NCBI GenBank assembly: GCA_030684395.1
Contig: JAUXTT010000039.1
Span: forward strand, 1-64,000
Source: Bacteroidota bacterium
GTDB lineage: Bacteria; Bacteroidota; Bacteroidia; B-17B0; Aurantibacillaceae
DNA length: 64,000 nt
Reading direction: 5' to 3'
The position numbers and the translations under genes are program-made. The notes beneath the pieces are model-generated. The model saw only the letters and a list, made by a program, of their open reading frames with translations, ran no database searches and had not been told where the DNA came from. Below are positions 50,826 through 60,923 of the stretch, piece by piece (positions within the stretch are counted from its first letter, which is position 1; each line of letters starts with the position of its first letter).

Positions 50826-53561
50826 TTGATAAAAAATAAATACATACAGGTTTTTTTGTTCATGCTTTTGTCCTGTGCAATGCAGGCTACGCATATTGTG
50901 GGAGGGGAGACTTACTATGATTATTTGGGAGGCAATAATTATAGGATAGTGATGAAAGTTTACAGAGACTGTATCAATGGGGTTCCTAATTTTGATGGTT
51001 TACCTAATAATGATGGCAGTATTACCCCCTGTACAATCAATATTTTTGATGCGCAAGGTGTATTGATAGAAACAATTATTTCCACACCCGCACCCAAAAC
51101 CCCTGTTCCTGGGAACATTAATAACCCTTGCATTACGCCGCCAACCGATATTTGTTATGAAGAAGCAGTTTATACCGAAATCGTAAATCTTCCTCCAAAA
51201 ATAGGTGGCTACACCATTGTTTACAAACGCTGTTGTAGAAATAACTCAATTTTAAATTTAATTTCACCAGGTTCTTCCGGTGCAACCTATTGGGAACATA
51301 TTCCCGGACCTGAAACGGCTTTGGTTAACAGCTCACCAAGATTTAATGACTTTCCACCCATATATATTTGTAATGGTTTGCCAATTGAATTTAATCATGG
51401 TGCTACTGATCCAGACGGAGATGAATTAGTGTACTCTATTTGTTCGGCATATAATGGTTTGGATAATTGTTGTCCTTATATTGGAGTCCCTAATGGCTGT
51501 TCTCCCGGATGTCCTACTGTAAATGATCCACCTCCATTTCAAAATGTTTCTTATGAGTCGCCATACAACGGAAGTTATCCAATGAGTTCTAGCCCGGCAC
51601 TTAATATTAATGCTGCAACGGGTTTTTTAGACGGAATTCCGGATATTAATGGTCAGTGGGTTGTGGCGATATGTGTTCAGGAATTTAGGGGTGGTGTTTT
51701 AATAGGAACTCATACACGTGACTTTCAGTTTAACGTTGTTCAATGTGCTGTGGCCTCTTCTGCTGCAATTGCTAACCAAACTGTTTATTGCGAAGGGTTT
51801 CAGGTTGATTTTAATAACCTGAGTTACACCAGTGTTTCGGGAACTCCGACATACTCCTGGGATTTCGGGGATCAAACTACATCTGCCGATACATCACATT
51901 TATTTGAACCAACCTACATATACCCTGATACAGGAAAGTACGCGGTAGAGCTGGTTATGAATGAAGGAATGCCATGCTCAGACAGTACAACCGTTGAATT
52001 TTATATTTATCCTCCGCTTGCTCCTGATTTTATTATGAGTTCACCAAGTGCCTGTTTTACCAATAACTCATTTGATTTTTCGGCCACAGGTATTTTTGCT
52101 CCCTACGCATCAATTGAATGGGATTTTGGCGCAGGAGCTATGCCTCCAACTTCTACAAATCTTATTCAGAATAATGTTCATTTTAGCCAGGGAGGTTCAA
52201 TACCTATTACTCTAACTGTTACACAAGCCATTTGTTCCGAGAACGTAACCAAAAATATTGTTATTTATAATCCGCAAGCCCAAATTGGTAGTCAGACAGA
52301 TCTTTGTGGCGGTTTTCAAATGAATTTCCAAAATTTGAGCGTTAGTTCAATTGGGACTCCATTTTATTCCTGGAATTTTGGAGTTCTCAATACTCTTGCC
52401 GATACCTCTCATTTGTTTGAACCGAGTTATACATATGCGGATTCAGGGAAATATGAAGTTGTATTAACAATGACTGAAGGGCCATGTTCTGATACATCAA
52501 CAGTGGACTTTTATATTTATCCTCCCTTAAATCCTGATTTTAGTTATACTTATTCAGCCGCGTGTATTAATGATAATTCTTTTAATTTTAATGGGGCCGG
52601 AACCTTTACTCCAAATACAACCTTTGCCTGGGATTTTGGCCCAAATGCTAATCCAGCATCATCCACAAATCTAATTGAGAATAATGTCCAATTTGCGGGC
52701 AACGGACCTTTTTTAGTTACACTTACTATGACCCAGGCTGTTTGTATAAAAGATATTGCACAAACTATAACAGTTTATCCTGAACCTCAGGCATACTTTT
52801 CACCTTTCCAGGTTGATGGTTGCCAGCCGCAAACAGTAGCGTTTAATGATAGCTCGATCGCACCAACTGCATTGTCCTATTTGTGGGTGTTTGGTGATGG
52901 AGATAGCAGTACCTTATCAAACCCGATTCATATTTATGAAGATCTTGGAACTTTTAATGTTAGTCTTATTGTAACTACTGCTGATGGATGCATAGACACC
53001 AGTAGGTTCACGGTTCAAAATATGGTTATGGTAAAACCATCTCCCAGAGCCGGATTTATAGTTTACCCTTATGAAACTACAGTATATGAGCCGGTGTTTC
53101 ATTTTATAGATACCAGCTTTCAAACGGTTGCGGTTGAGATGCAGATGGGAGATGGTTCAGTGTATAACTATTTTCCGGATCAGCATTTTTATGAAGAGTA
53201 TGGCGACTACGAAATAACCCAGATAGCTTTTGGAAGTAACGGATGTCCTGATACAATAAAACAAAAAGTTAAGGTGCTACCTGAACATTTGTTTTGGATC
53301 CCAAATGCATTTACTCCTAATGGAGATTATATTAACGGAGTATTTAAACCGGAGTTAATGGGTGTTACAGATTATAAGTTTTATGTGTTTGACAGATGGG
53401 GAGAAAAAATATTTGAAACGAATGACACAAAAGTTGGATGGGATGGGACTTATAAGGGCAATAAATGTCAACAGGATGTTTATGTATACCTGATAAGATA
53501 TAAGGATGTGGTGGAAGATGGTGAACATCAAAGAACAGGAACATTTACCTTATTCAGGTAA
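50826..53561 (+). CDS. PKD-repeat protein with gliding-motility-type (type B) T9SS C-terminal domain
   Basis: 911 aa from TTG 50826 (MIKNKYIQVFLFMLLSCAMQ), which gives a proper signal peptide; the frame is open from TTG 50784, but a promoter-like TACATTCG (50805-50812) falls inside that extension. The N-terminal module starts THIVGGETYYDYLGG and is seen in many Bacteroidota adhesins. Then PKD domains, of which two adjacent units are duplicates (SADTSHLFEPTYIYPDTGKY and LADTSHLFEPSYTYADSGKY). The end is the CHU_C type B sorting domain (PNAFTPNGDYINGVFKPE, VFDRWGEKIFET, GWDGTYKG). Likely a cell-surface adhesin. Overlaps the convergent rdgB by 12 bp. Confidence 0.88.
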   Translation: MIKNKYIQVFLFMLLSCAMQATHIVGGETYYDYLGGNNYRIVMKVYRDCINGVPNFDGLPNNDGSITPCTINIFDAQGVLIETIISTPAPKTPVPGNINNPCITPPTDICYEEAVYTEIVNLPPKIGGYTIVYKRCCRNNSILNLISPGSSGATYWEHIPGPETALVNSSPRFNDFPPIYICNGLPIEFNHGATDPDGDELVYSICSAYNGLDNCCPYIGVPNGCSPGCPTVNDPPPFQNVSYESPYNGSYPMSSSPALNINAATGFLDGIPDINGQWVVAICVQEFRGGVLIGTHTRDFQFNVVQCAVASSAAIANQTVYCEGFQVDFNNLSYTSVSGTPTYSWDFGDQTTSADTSHLFEPTYIYPDTGKYAVELVMNEGMPCSDSTTVEFYIYPPLAPDFIMSSPSACFTNNSFDFSATGIFAPYASIEWDFGAGAMPPTSTNLIQNNVHFSQGGSIPITLTVTQAICSENVTKNIVIYNPQAQIGSQTDLCGGFQMNFQNLSVSSIGTPFYSWNFGVLNTLADTSHLFEPSYTYADSGKYEVVLTMTEGPCSDTSTVDFYIYPPLNPDFSYTYSAACINDNSFNFNGAGTFTPNTTFAWDFGPNANPASSTNLIENNVQFAGNGPFLVTLTMTQAVCIKDIAQTITVYPEPQAYFSPFQVDGCQPQTVAFNDSSIAPTALSYLWVFGDGDSSTLSNPIHIYEDLGTFNVSLIVTTADGCIDTSRFTVQNMVMVKPSPRAGFIVYPYETTVYEPVFHFIDTSFQTVAVEMQMGDGSVYNYFPDQHFYEEYGDYEITQIAFGSNGCPDTIKQKVKVLPEHLFWIPNAFTPNGDYINGVFKPELMGVTDYKFYVFDRWGEKIFETNDTKVGWDGTYKGNKCQQDVYVYLIRYKDVVEDGEHQRTGTFTLFR

Positions 53562-54131
53562 CTTATTCAGGAATGCGGTAAGTTTTTTTATTGCTATTGC
53601 TCTATGAGAGATCAGATTTTTTTCTTCTATTGACATCTCTGCAAATGTTTTGATAAACCCGTTTGGAATAAATATTGGGTCGTACCCAAACCCATTTGAA
53701 CCTTTTTTTTTCACTGCTATCTTACCCTTTATAATCCCTTCAAATAAATATTCTTTTCCAGCAATGATTAAAACTATGACCGTTCTGAATTGTGCACTTC
53801 TACTGTGAGAACCATTTAGCTTTTCTAACACTTTATTCATATTAGCCTCGTCACTTTTTTCTTCTCCGGCATACCTGGCCGAATAAACACCGGGTTCATT
53901 ATTCAATGATTCGATTTCGAGACCTGAGTCATCTGAGAAACAATTCTTATTAAATATTTTGTGAATGAAACGGGCTTTTAGTAATGCGTTTTCTTCAAGG
54001 GTATCACCTGTTTCAGGTATATCTTCCGAATAATTAATATCCGACAGGTTCAAAATTTCGTGGTCTTTGCTCACTAGTTTTGTTACCTCGAAAACTTTAT
54101 TTTTGTTGTGGGTAGCGAATATAAGGTGCAT
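53550..54131 (-). CDS. rdgB: Non-canonical purine NTP pyrophosphatase (RdgB/HAM1 family)
   Basis: 193 aa. Signature segments: ATHNKNKVFEV (6-16), DTLEENALLKARF, FSDDSGLEIESLNNEPGVYS (metal-binding Asp), SNGFGYDPIFIP and SHRAIAIKKL. It hydrolyses XTP, ITP and dITP to the monophosphate, keeping them out of nucleic acids. Cytosolic housekeeping enzyme. Its 3' end overlaps the convergent PKD protein gene by 12 bp; transcription of the two may interfere. Confidence 0.95.
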   Translation of the reverse strand: MHLIFATHNKNKVFEVTKLVSKDHEILNLSDINYSEDIPETGDTLEENALLKARFIHKIFNKNCFSDDSGLEIESLNNEPGVYSARYAGEEKSDEANMNKVLEKLNGSHSRSAQFRTVIVLIIAGKEYLFEGIIKGKIAVKKKGSNGFGYDPIFIPNGFIKTFAEMSIEEKNLISHRAIAIKKLTAFLNKLPE

Positions 54132-54179
54132 CGGAGATGAAAAGAATTTCGGCGTAAAAGAAATTTGAAATTTGTTTTA

Positions 54180-57100
54180 TTAAAATTGATTAAGCTTAGT
54201 GAATTTTTTAATAAACGGTTTATCATCGATAAGAATTTTCAGGAAGTATTGACCGTTGGCAAGTTCCATGGTTGAAATACTAATGAGATTCAAACCTGTG
54301 ATTCCCTGAACTAAATGTGTTTTGCCAATTATTTTCCCCAGGAGATCAATAAACTCAAAGCTAATTTCAGATTCAGTAGTAAGCACAATTGGTAATATCA
54401 AATTGTCTTTTGTTGGATTAGGAAAAGGATCAGAAACAGAAGTACTGCTAAGATTGGATGTAACACAAAGTTTATTGTTAGTTAGATCAAAGTCGGAAGT
54501 AGAGTTTACCGACTCTATGTTAACACACGTTATATAATTCGGGTCGTGTTGTAGCTGTTGAATTTTTGAGGTAAATACATAGGTAAAATAACTACTCGAA
54601 CTTGGTGTTCCGGCCCATGTTTCTTTGATCATTGATGCATTAGTTACATGGCAACTTATTTCAAAACTTGAAACAGGAACTGTTCCATAATTTGCCAGAT
54701 CAGCTTCAACAGTTATGTAATCATCATTTCCATATGAAGTTCGGATATCAAGAACTGCCAGATCCAGAATACGATTCCGTACAAGAAGGCTTTTCGTTGC
54801 AGTATTTCCACATCCATTAGTATCTTCCATATACAATGTGGCGGAATATGTGCCCACTGTATCAAATGAATGGGTTATGTTTTGAGTTGTGTACGTAGTG
54901 TCGCCAATTGTCCAGTTGTACAATGTCCCGCTCAGGTCGGTGGGAGTAAAAATAATCGGGAAACCAAGATAATAATTGCTTGAAGGGTTAACCGTAAAAT
55001 CAACTACGGGTAATGCAAACACGTTTACTGAATTGCTAACCGAATCTTTGCAACCAAATGTATTAGTTGCAACAAGTTTAATAGAATAGCTGCCTGAAGT
55101 TGAAGGTACTGTATATGCAGTTTCGCTGGTTGAAAAAGTGGTGTTGTTCAATTGCCAGTTCCAGTTTATAAGCGAACCATTTTGAGGAGTTGATTGGTCA
55201 ACAGGTTTTAGCGTGTCATTTAAACAAACCGGGTTTATTGCAAATTGAACAATAGGAGGGAGTTTAACCTCTATGGTTTTAATAATAGAAGAACTGCACC
55301 CATTAAAGCCATTCACGGTTAACTTAACAGGATATGAACCTTGTGTTGTAAAAGGATAGCTTGTGGTAAGACCATTAAAAGTGCTTGATCCAATTGTCCA
55401 TGTTCTCACGTTTGAATTATTTGGAGCAGGGGCAATAGAGTTATCCTGAAAGGTCACCAGAGAATTGGTACAAGGAGTTGAGTAGGTAAAATCAGCTGAT
55501 ACCTGAGCTTTAACACTTATGTTTTTACTCAAGGAATCTATACAGCCTGCACTATTGGTCACAATTAATTTAACCGGATAGGTATTTTGCAGAGAAAAAA
55601 TATGGACCGGATTTGGTAAACTACTGCCGGCTGTTCCGTCACCAAAATCCCACAGGTAAGATAAGGGAGTATAACCGGTAGATGTGGATGAATTAATAAA
55701 TGATGCGCTATCGTTTTGGCAAGCAATAACGTTGCTGAAATTTACAATAGGTGTCGGCGCAATATGAATGTTTTTTGTAATTGTTTGAGTGCAGCCTACA
55801 TTTGTTTCTACGGTTAAGCTTACAACATAATTTCCTGTATCGGCGTATGAATAAAAAGTGTTTTGAAGTATGGATGTATCTGATAGTGTTGAGGTATTCC
55901 CGAAGTCCCAATTCCAGCTTGTAACAACATCTCCCGAAGGTGGTATGGAGCTATCCGTGAATGTTACAACATTGTTTTTACAAGTCAGAGAATTTGAGAA
56001 ACTAGCCGTTGGGGCAAAGCCGGATATGGTAACATTTATGGTGTCTTTTGCTTCGCAACCGTTACTATTGGTAGCAATGATTGAGTATTGACCACTTGCA
56101 TTTACAATTAGTGTATCGTTTATTGAGTTGTCGTTCCATAGATAGCTTAAGCCTGCTTGATTACCTGAAACTAGTGTAATACTATTTCCGGCACAAAGCG
56201 CAGTGTCAGAGCCAAGAAAAGTATTACTAACTGAAGTGTCAAAACTAACAGATATAGTGTCATTAAATGAACAGCCTATGGGATTAGTAACCTTCAGCCA
56301 ATATGTTCCGGCAGTATTTGTAGTTATAGAAGTTGTATTGTCGCCTGTCGACCATAGGTATTGCCATGATACCATAGTGCTGTCACCAATAAGAATAAGG
56401 CTATTAGGGTAACAAACCAGGGTATCTGTACCAAGGTTAAAAACCGGTAAATTTTGTTGCTGTATATATACAGAGTCAAGTAAGGAACCGCCAATACAAT
56501 TATTTATATTAACTGCGTACCACCCAGCCTGGTCAACTAAAATTTTATTTGTTGTTTCACCATTTGACCACAAATAATTAAACTCATTAGGGCCGGCATA
56601 TAATGAAAGAGTATTTCCCGCACAAAGTTTAATAGTATCAGAAGTAAATAATGAAGCAGGTGGGTTTGTTGTTTGGCTTCTGACAATAACTGTGTCAGAA
56701 TGAATACGCCCCAATATGTCAGTTGCCGTAAGAAAATAAGAGCCTGGAGCGTTTATCACAATTGAGTCTGTTGAGTTGCTGTCGCTCCATAAATAATTTG
56801 TATAATAGTCGTTGCAAACTCTTATTACTTGAGGATAAGTGCATACATATAAATCTTCACCAAGATTAAGTTTTGGGAAGTATTTAGTTTTAAGATACTC
56901 ATTACAAATAGTAAGGTCCGAATCACTCAAGGCATTTTTAAAAAGCAATATTTCACCGATATTTCCTTTCCAGTTACCTAAAGAATGCCCTCCGATATAA
57001 AACGGACCGTTTGTAAAAGCTGCCGTTAATGCAGCACTGGTTGAGGTAGCTGTATTTACCTCGTTTACATAAATTGAAACATCCTGATTGATTCTTTTAC

Positions 57101-57893
57101 GATAATTCAATAACTTAAAGTCAAATCCCGAGTTTGGCAGGTCGAACGAATTTCTTAAAAAATCTCCATTTGACCAATTAACAAATGACTCTGTAGATGT
57201 ACCGCGTTCCAGCCAAAGTCCGTTTGTCCAGTTATTAATTGAAAAAAAACCTTGTTCTACAATACCAGGAACGGTTAATCCTGATGCAATACCAACAAAG
57301 GTTAATGAAGAATTGTGGATGCCTTGAATTGTATCACCTATAAGAGGGGCTACACTCCCGTCAAAGTATAACGATGGTGTAGTGCATATAGTCACGGAGT
57401 CAAATATGGGAGCTAATGCGGAAGACTGAATCAGATTATTGTTGTTCCCACTTTTGTCGAGCCATGATAAAACTGAGTTATTGGAATCAACCGAAACAGA
57501 ACTATCGTCTGGAGCCAGCCATAGACTTGGAGCCCACTCCAAGGGGTCAAACGTATAAAAATCATATATTCCCGACCAGGCTGATGTATCATTGTAAAAA
57601 TTCAGTGTCCGGTATTTAAAATAATAACGCTTGTTAGCGGGTAAATCTTGCATTATAATTTCAGAGGACTGGGAAAATAATTGAATGGGCGAGGCTAAAG
57701 TTTGGGAACTGTCAATGTTTAGTTCAAAATAGCTTGAATCGTTTAAATGTTCATTCAAATTAATTTTCACATCTTTGTAATAGAAAACTGAGTGATTGTC
57801 AGGTTGCGAGAAAAGACTTACAGGGAAAAACAGGGCAATGAAAAAGAGCCGGAAAAATAATTTTTTGAAGGAAACACGAGTTATAGGTAACAT
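54180..57893 (-). CDS. T9SS type A sorting-domain protein with LamG-like and PKD repeats
   Basis: 1237 aa from ATG 57893; a start 4 codons earlier would lie inside the divergent flippase gene. Signal peptide at the start (ends VSLFSQ). About 105-345: a LamG/concanavalin-like domain (WAPSLWLAPDDSSVSVDSNN; FYIGGHSLGNWKGNIGEILL). Then many short Ig-like units of the form LGTDTLVCYPNS...WSTGDNTTSI, and PKD units (WNWDFGNTSTLSDTSI; YLWDFGDGTAGSSLPNPVHI). C-terminal sorting domain SDPFPNPTKDNLILPI ... ANGQYFLKILIDDK. Secreted or surface-bound by T9SS. It starts exactly back-to-back with the flippase gene (CATATG), with no intergenic DNA. Confidence 0.88.
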   Translation of the reverse strand: MLPITRVSFKKLFFRLFFIALFFPVSLFSQPDNHSVFYYKDVKINLNEHLNDSSYFELNIDSSQTLASPIQLFSQSSEIIMQDLPANKRYYFKYRTLNFYNDTSAWSGIYDFYTFDPLEWAPSLWLAPDDSSVSVDSNNSVLSWLDKSGNNNNLIQSSALAPIFDSVTICTTPSLYFDGSVAPLIGDTIQGIHNSSLTFVGIASGLTVPGIVEQGFFSINNWTNGLWLERGTSTESFVNWSNGDFLRNSFDLPNSGFDFKLLNYRKRINQDVSIYVNEVNTATSTSAALTAAFTNGPFYIGGHSLGNWKGNIGEILLFKNALSDSDLTICNEYLKTKYFPKLNLGEDLYVCTYPQVIRVCNDYYTNYLWSDSNSTDSIVINAPGSYFLTATDILGRIHSDTVIVRSQTTNPPASLFTSDTIKLCAGNTLSLYAGPNEFNYLWSNGETTNKILVDQAGWYAVNINNCIGGSLLDSVYIQQQNLPVFNLGTDTLVCYPNSLILIGDSTMVSWQYLWSTGDNTTSITTNTAGTYWLKVTNPIGCSFNDTISVSFDTSVSNTFLGSDTALCAGNSITLVSGNQAGLSYLWNDNSINDTLIVNASGQYSIIATNSNGCEAKDTINVTISGFAPTASFSNSLTCKNNVVTFTDSSIPPSGDVVTSWNWDFGNTSTLSDTSILQNTFYSYADTGNYVVSLTVETNVGCTQTITKNIHIAPTPIVNFSNVIACQNDSASFINSSTSTGYTPLSYLWDFGDGTAGSSLPNPVHIFSLQNTYPVKLIVTNSAGCIDSLSKNISVKAQVSADFTYSTPCTNSLVTFQDNSIAPAPNNSNVRTWTIGSSTFNGLTTSYPFTTQGSYPVKLTVNGFNGCSSSIIKTIEVKLPPIVQFAINPVCLNDTLKPVDQSTPQNGSLINWNWQLNNTTFSTSETAYTVPSTSGSYSIKLVATNTFGCKDSVSNSVNVFALPVVDFTVNPSSNYYLGFPIIFTPTDLSGTLYNWTIGDTTYTTQNITHSFDTVGTYSATLYMEDTNGCGNTATKSLLVRNRILDLAVLDIRTSYGNDDYITVEADLANYGTVPVSSFEISCHVTNASMIKETWAGTPSSSSYFTYVFTSKIQQLQHDPNYITCVNIESVNSTSDFDLTNNKLCVTSNLSSTSVSDPFPNPTKDNLILPIVLTTESEISFEFIDLLGKIIGKTHLVQGITGLNLISISTMELANGQYFLKILIDDKPFIKKFTKLNQF

Positions 57894-59144
57894 ATGGCCA
57901 AGCAATCACTAATTAACGAATTTACGAAAAATTTCTTAAAGTTGGTGTCGGGAAATGTAATAGTTCTCGCTCTTCCAATTTTTACAGCGCCAATAAACAG
58001 TAGGCTGTTCAATCCCAAAGATTATGGTTTTTTAGGTGTTTTTTTGCTTGTTGTTGGTTTTTTTACAGCTCTGTCAACATCCGGGTATTGTCACGGTATT
58101 ATTATTTCCAAAAGCAAAAAGGATCGGGCAAATTTCTTCAACCTTACTCTCTATTCAACTGTGATTTCAGTTTTCCTGAGTTTACTGTGTACTTTTTTGC
58201 TGGTTAGGTTTGAGGTATTCAGTATACCCAAGTCGAACTTTATTTATTTTGTATCGCTTCACGTGTTATTACAGTCTTCAATTGTTATTCTTCAAACGCT
58301 CATAAACAAGTCGGGAAAGTACGGTTTATTGACAAAAGGGAGAATTGTAGCTTCTATTTCTGCCGCCGGGATACAGATTTTTTTAGGGTATGCCGGATTT
58401 GGTTTTAAGGGGTTGGTAATTGCTTATGTTTCTTCTTCTTTGGTGACCATACTTTTTTATGTTTTTGCCTACCGATATGAACTCATAAAAATGTTCAGGT
58501 TAATGTCGCACCGATATTCAATGACGTTAATGAGGCTTCATATTCGTTTCCTCAAATTTTCTACTCCTTCTGAAATGATAAATAACCTTATTCATCAAGT
58601 GCCAATATATCTTTTCACGAAATTTTTTAATGCAGATCAATTAGGTGCCTACATCTTTTCAGAACGACTTTTGGGAATGCCCTTTTCTGTCATGAGTGGT
58701 GCATTTACCGAGTTATTCAGGAAAAGTGCAAGTGATGAGCTTAACACAAGCGGACACTGCAGGAATAGCTTTAAAAGTACGCTTAAAACACTTTTAATCA
58801 TTGCTGTTCCGGTTTTTTCGGTTATTGCTTTAGGATCACCTTTTCTTTTTGAGTATGTTTTTGGAGACAAATGGATTCTTTCCGGAAAAATAGCCAGCGC
58901 ACTTTCAATTCTTTACTTTTCGCGTTTTGTTGTAAGCCCGTTAACTTACCTTTTCATTTTAAAACAAAAACAAAAGGAAGATTTTGTTTTGCACCTGTTA
59001 ATGCCACTTTGGATTATTGCAGTTGTTTATGCAGCAAATTTCTTTGGATTTACCCAAATAATTGATATGATGATTTTTTACAGCTGTGGTGTTTCTATGA
59101 TTTATATTCTTTATTTTTACAAATCATATAAGTTTTCCAGGTAG
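57894..59144 (+). CDS. Polysaccharide flippase (Wzx-like, MATE/MVF superfamily)
   Basis: 416 aa, about 12 hydrophobic segments. The N-terminus INEFTKNFLKLVSGNVIVLA followed by NPKDYGFLGVFL is typical of Wzx-type polysaccharide export proteins, which flip undecaprenyl-linked repeat units across the inner membrane. First gene of the plus-strand cluster that runs to the window end; the next gene starts 1 bp after its stop. Promoter must lie inside the divergent T9SS gene, since the two start codons abut. Confidence 0.88.
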   Translation: MAKQSLINEFTKNFLKLVSGNVIVLALPIFTAPINSRLFNPKDYGFLGVFLLVVGFFTALSTSGYCHGIIISKSKKDRANFFNLTLYSTVISVFLSLLCTFLLVRFEVFSIPKSNFIYFVSLHVLLQSSIVILQTLINKSGKYGLLTKGRIVASISAAGIQIFLGYAGFGFKGLVIAYVSSSLVTILFYVFAYRYELIKMFRLMSHRYSMTLMRLHIRFLKFSTPSEMINNLIHQVPIYLFTKFFNADQLGAYIFSERLLGMPFSVMSGAFTELFRKSASDELNTSGHCRNSFKSTLKTLLIIAVPVFSVIALGSPFLFEYVFGDKWILSGKIASALSILYFSRFVVSPLTYLFILKQKQKEDFVLHLLMPLWIIAVVYAANFFGFTQIIDMMIFYSCGVSMIYILYFYKSYKFSR

Positions 59145-59145
59145 A

Positions 59146-59733
59146 ATGAGGTTGTTAAACTATTTTAGATTTATAAAAGAAACAAGGAATACCCAAACTC
59201 CCATAAATTTCAGAATGTGGTTTATTCAACGCATTCTGGGTTTCAATAAATCTGCATATTGGCCAATGCACCATTCGAGCTATGTAGGCATGTCATCAAA
59301 AGTACTTTGCGGAATAGAAACTTGTCCGGGTTATATGCCGGGGTGTTACATTCAGGCAATTAATGGAGTTCATATTGGTGATTACACACAGATCTCGGCC
59401 AATGTTGGTTTAATCAGTTCAAACCACAGTGTAGTTGATAACAGAAGCCATGTAGAAGCTTCTCCGATAGTTATTGGAAAGTATTGCTGGATAGGTATGA
59501 ATTCCGTGATATTACCTGAAGTTAAATTAGGGAATTTTACAATTGTTGGTGCCGGATCTATAGTAACCAAATCTTTTCCTGAAGGATATTGTGTTATTGC
59601 CGGAAATCCCGCAAAAAAAATACGCGACTTGAGCGAGAATGAATGTGTTGAGCATAAGAGCCAATTTGAGTATAATGGTTATATAAAAAGTGAAAATTTC
59701 GAAGCCTTTAAAAAAAGGTATTTGTACATATAA
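59146..59733 (+). CDS. Left-handed beta-helix (hexapeptide) acyltransferase
   Basis: 195 aa. Hexapeptide repeat region about 75-165 (VHIGDYTQISANVGLISSNH, IVIGKYCWIGMNSVILPEVK, LGNFTIVGAGSIVTKSFPEG) and the terminal VIAGNPAKKIR typical of CatB/WbbJ-like O-acetyltransferases. His in SSNHSV is the probable catalytic base. It would transfer acetyl from acetyl-CoA to a sugar of the surface glycan. Tightly packed after the flippase. Confidence 0.9.
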   Translation: MRLLNYFRFIKETRNTQTPINFRMWFIQRILGFNKSAYWPMHHSSYVGMSSKVLCGIETCPGYMPGCYIQAINGVHIGDYTQISANVGLISSNHSVVDNRSHVEASPIVIGKYCWIGMNSVILPEVKLGNFTIVGAGSIVTKSFPEGYCVIAGNPAKKIRDLSENECVEHKSQFEYNGYIKSENFEAFKKRYLYI

Positions 59734-59747
59734 AGAAGTATGAGGAA

Positions 59748-60923
59748 ATGGAAAATTTGATCGTTTGCAAGAAGTGTGTGATGGATAATACCGCTACAGA
59801 AATTGTAGTTGGAGATGATGGTGTTTGCAATTTTTGTAAGTCGTATGAGGTTTTAGCAAATGATACAATCAATAGACCGGATGATATTAAACAAAAGGAA
59901 TTGCAGGATCAGTTGGCAGAGATCAAACAAAGAGGAGCAGGTAAAGAGTATGATTGTATTTTAGGAGTCAGTGGTGGTGTTGATAGCACTTATCTGGCAT
60001 TAAAGGCAAAGCAATGGGGCTTGAGACCTTTGGTTGTTCATTTTGATAACGGTTGGAACTCAGAATTGGCAGTTAAAAATATTGAGAATATAGTGAATAA
60101 ACTTTGTTTCGATCTTCATACCTATGTAATTGATTGGCAAAAATTCCGTGATCTTCAGTTGTCATATATCAAAGCTTCAGTATTGGACCTGGAAGCACCT
60201 ACCGACCAGATTATTTTTTCTGCACTGTATAAAATTGCTTCCAAAAAAGGGATTAAAACAATTTTAAGCGGACATAATATCTCTACCGAATCGATTTTGC
60301 CGAGATCCTGGTATACTGATAAGCTAGATTATGTTAATATGAAAGATATTCATCATAAGTATGGTACAACAAGTATTTCTGGTTTGCCAAAATTAACCCT
60401 GTATCATAAATATTATTACCAGCATGTATTATGTATCTCAACCTCAAGCCTGTTGAACTATATTGACTACAATAAAAAATCGGTTAAGGATGAAATTACC
60501 CAAAATCTTGATTGGAAAGATTATGGTGGAAAGCATCATGAGTCTGTTTATACAAGGTTTTACCAGAGTTATATACTCCCCGTGAAATTTAATATTGACA
60601 AACGAAAGGCTCATCTTTCAAGCCTTATTGTTTCGGGGCAAATAGGCCGTGAAGAAGCGGCTAAAGAAATTCAAAGCCCGCCTTACGACGTAAAAGCCAT
60701 AGCTGATGAAAAAGAATACGTGGCTAAAAAATTTTCAATTTCTGTTGATGAGTTAAATCGATATATCGAACAACCAAATAGAAGTCACTCGGATTTTAGA
60801 ACTGAATATGACAAAGATGTAAGATTTTATTATTTTTTATTTAGAGTGATAGTTTATATTCCAGTTAGAGTGTTGCGCTTATTTAAGGTATTGGAAACAC
60901 CAAAGAACCCTAAGTTTTATTAA
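59748..60923 (+). CDS. N-acetyl sugar amidotransferase (WbpG/PseA family)
   Basis: 391 aa. N-terminal Cys4 zinc site (C7, C10, C27, C30 in CKKCVMDN and CNFCKSY) and an ATP-pyrophosphatase P-loop GVSGGVDST (73-81), then ILSGHNISTESILPRSWY and KDIHHKYGT, as in WbpG/PseA proteins. They convert a sugar N-acetyl group to an acetamidino group, using ammonia from HisH/HisF-type partners. Those partners are not seen in this window, but the cluster continues beyond it. Suggests an O-antigen with an amidino sugar. Last base overlaps the next start (TAATG). Confidence 0.9.
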   Translation: MENLIVCKKCVMDNTATEIVVGDDGVCNFCKSYEVLANDTINRPDDIKQKELQDQLAEIKQRGAGKEYDCILGVSGGVDSTYLALKAKQWGLRPLVVHFDNGWNSELAVKNIENIVNKLCFDLHTYVIDWQKFRDLQLSYIKASVLDLEAPTDQIIFSALYKIASKKGIKTILSGHNISTESILPRSWYTDKLDYVNMKDIHHKYGTTSISGLPKLTLYHKYYYQHVLCISTSSLLNYIDYNKKSVKDEITQNLDWKDYGGKHHESVYTRFYQSYILPVKFNIDKRKAHLSSLIVSGQIGREEAAKEIQSPPYDVKAIADEKEYVAKKFSISVDELNRYIEQPNRSHSDFRTEYDKDVRFYYFLFRVIVYIPVRVLRLFKVLETPKNPKFY

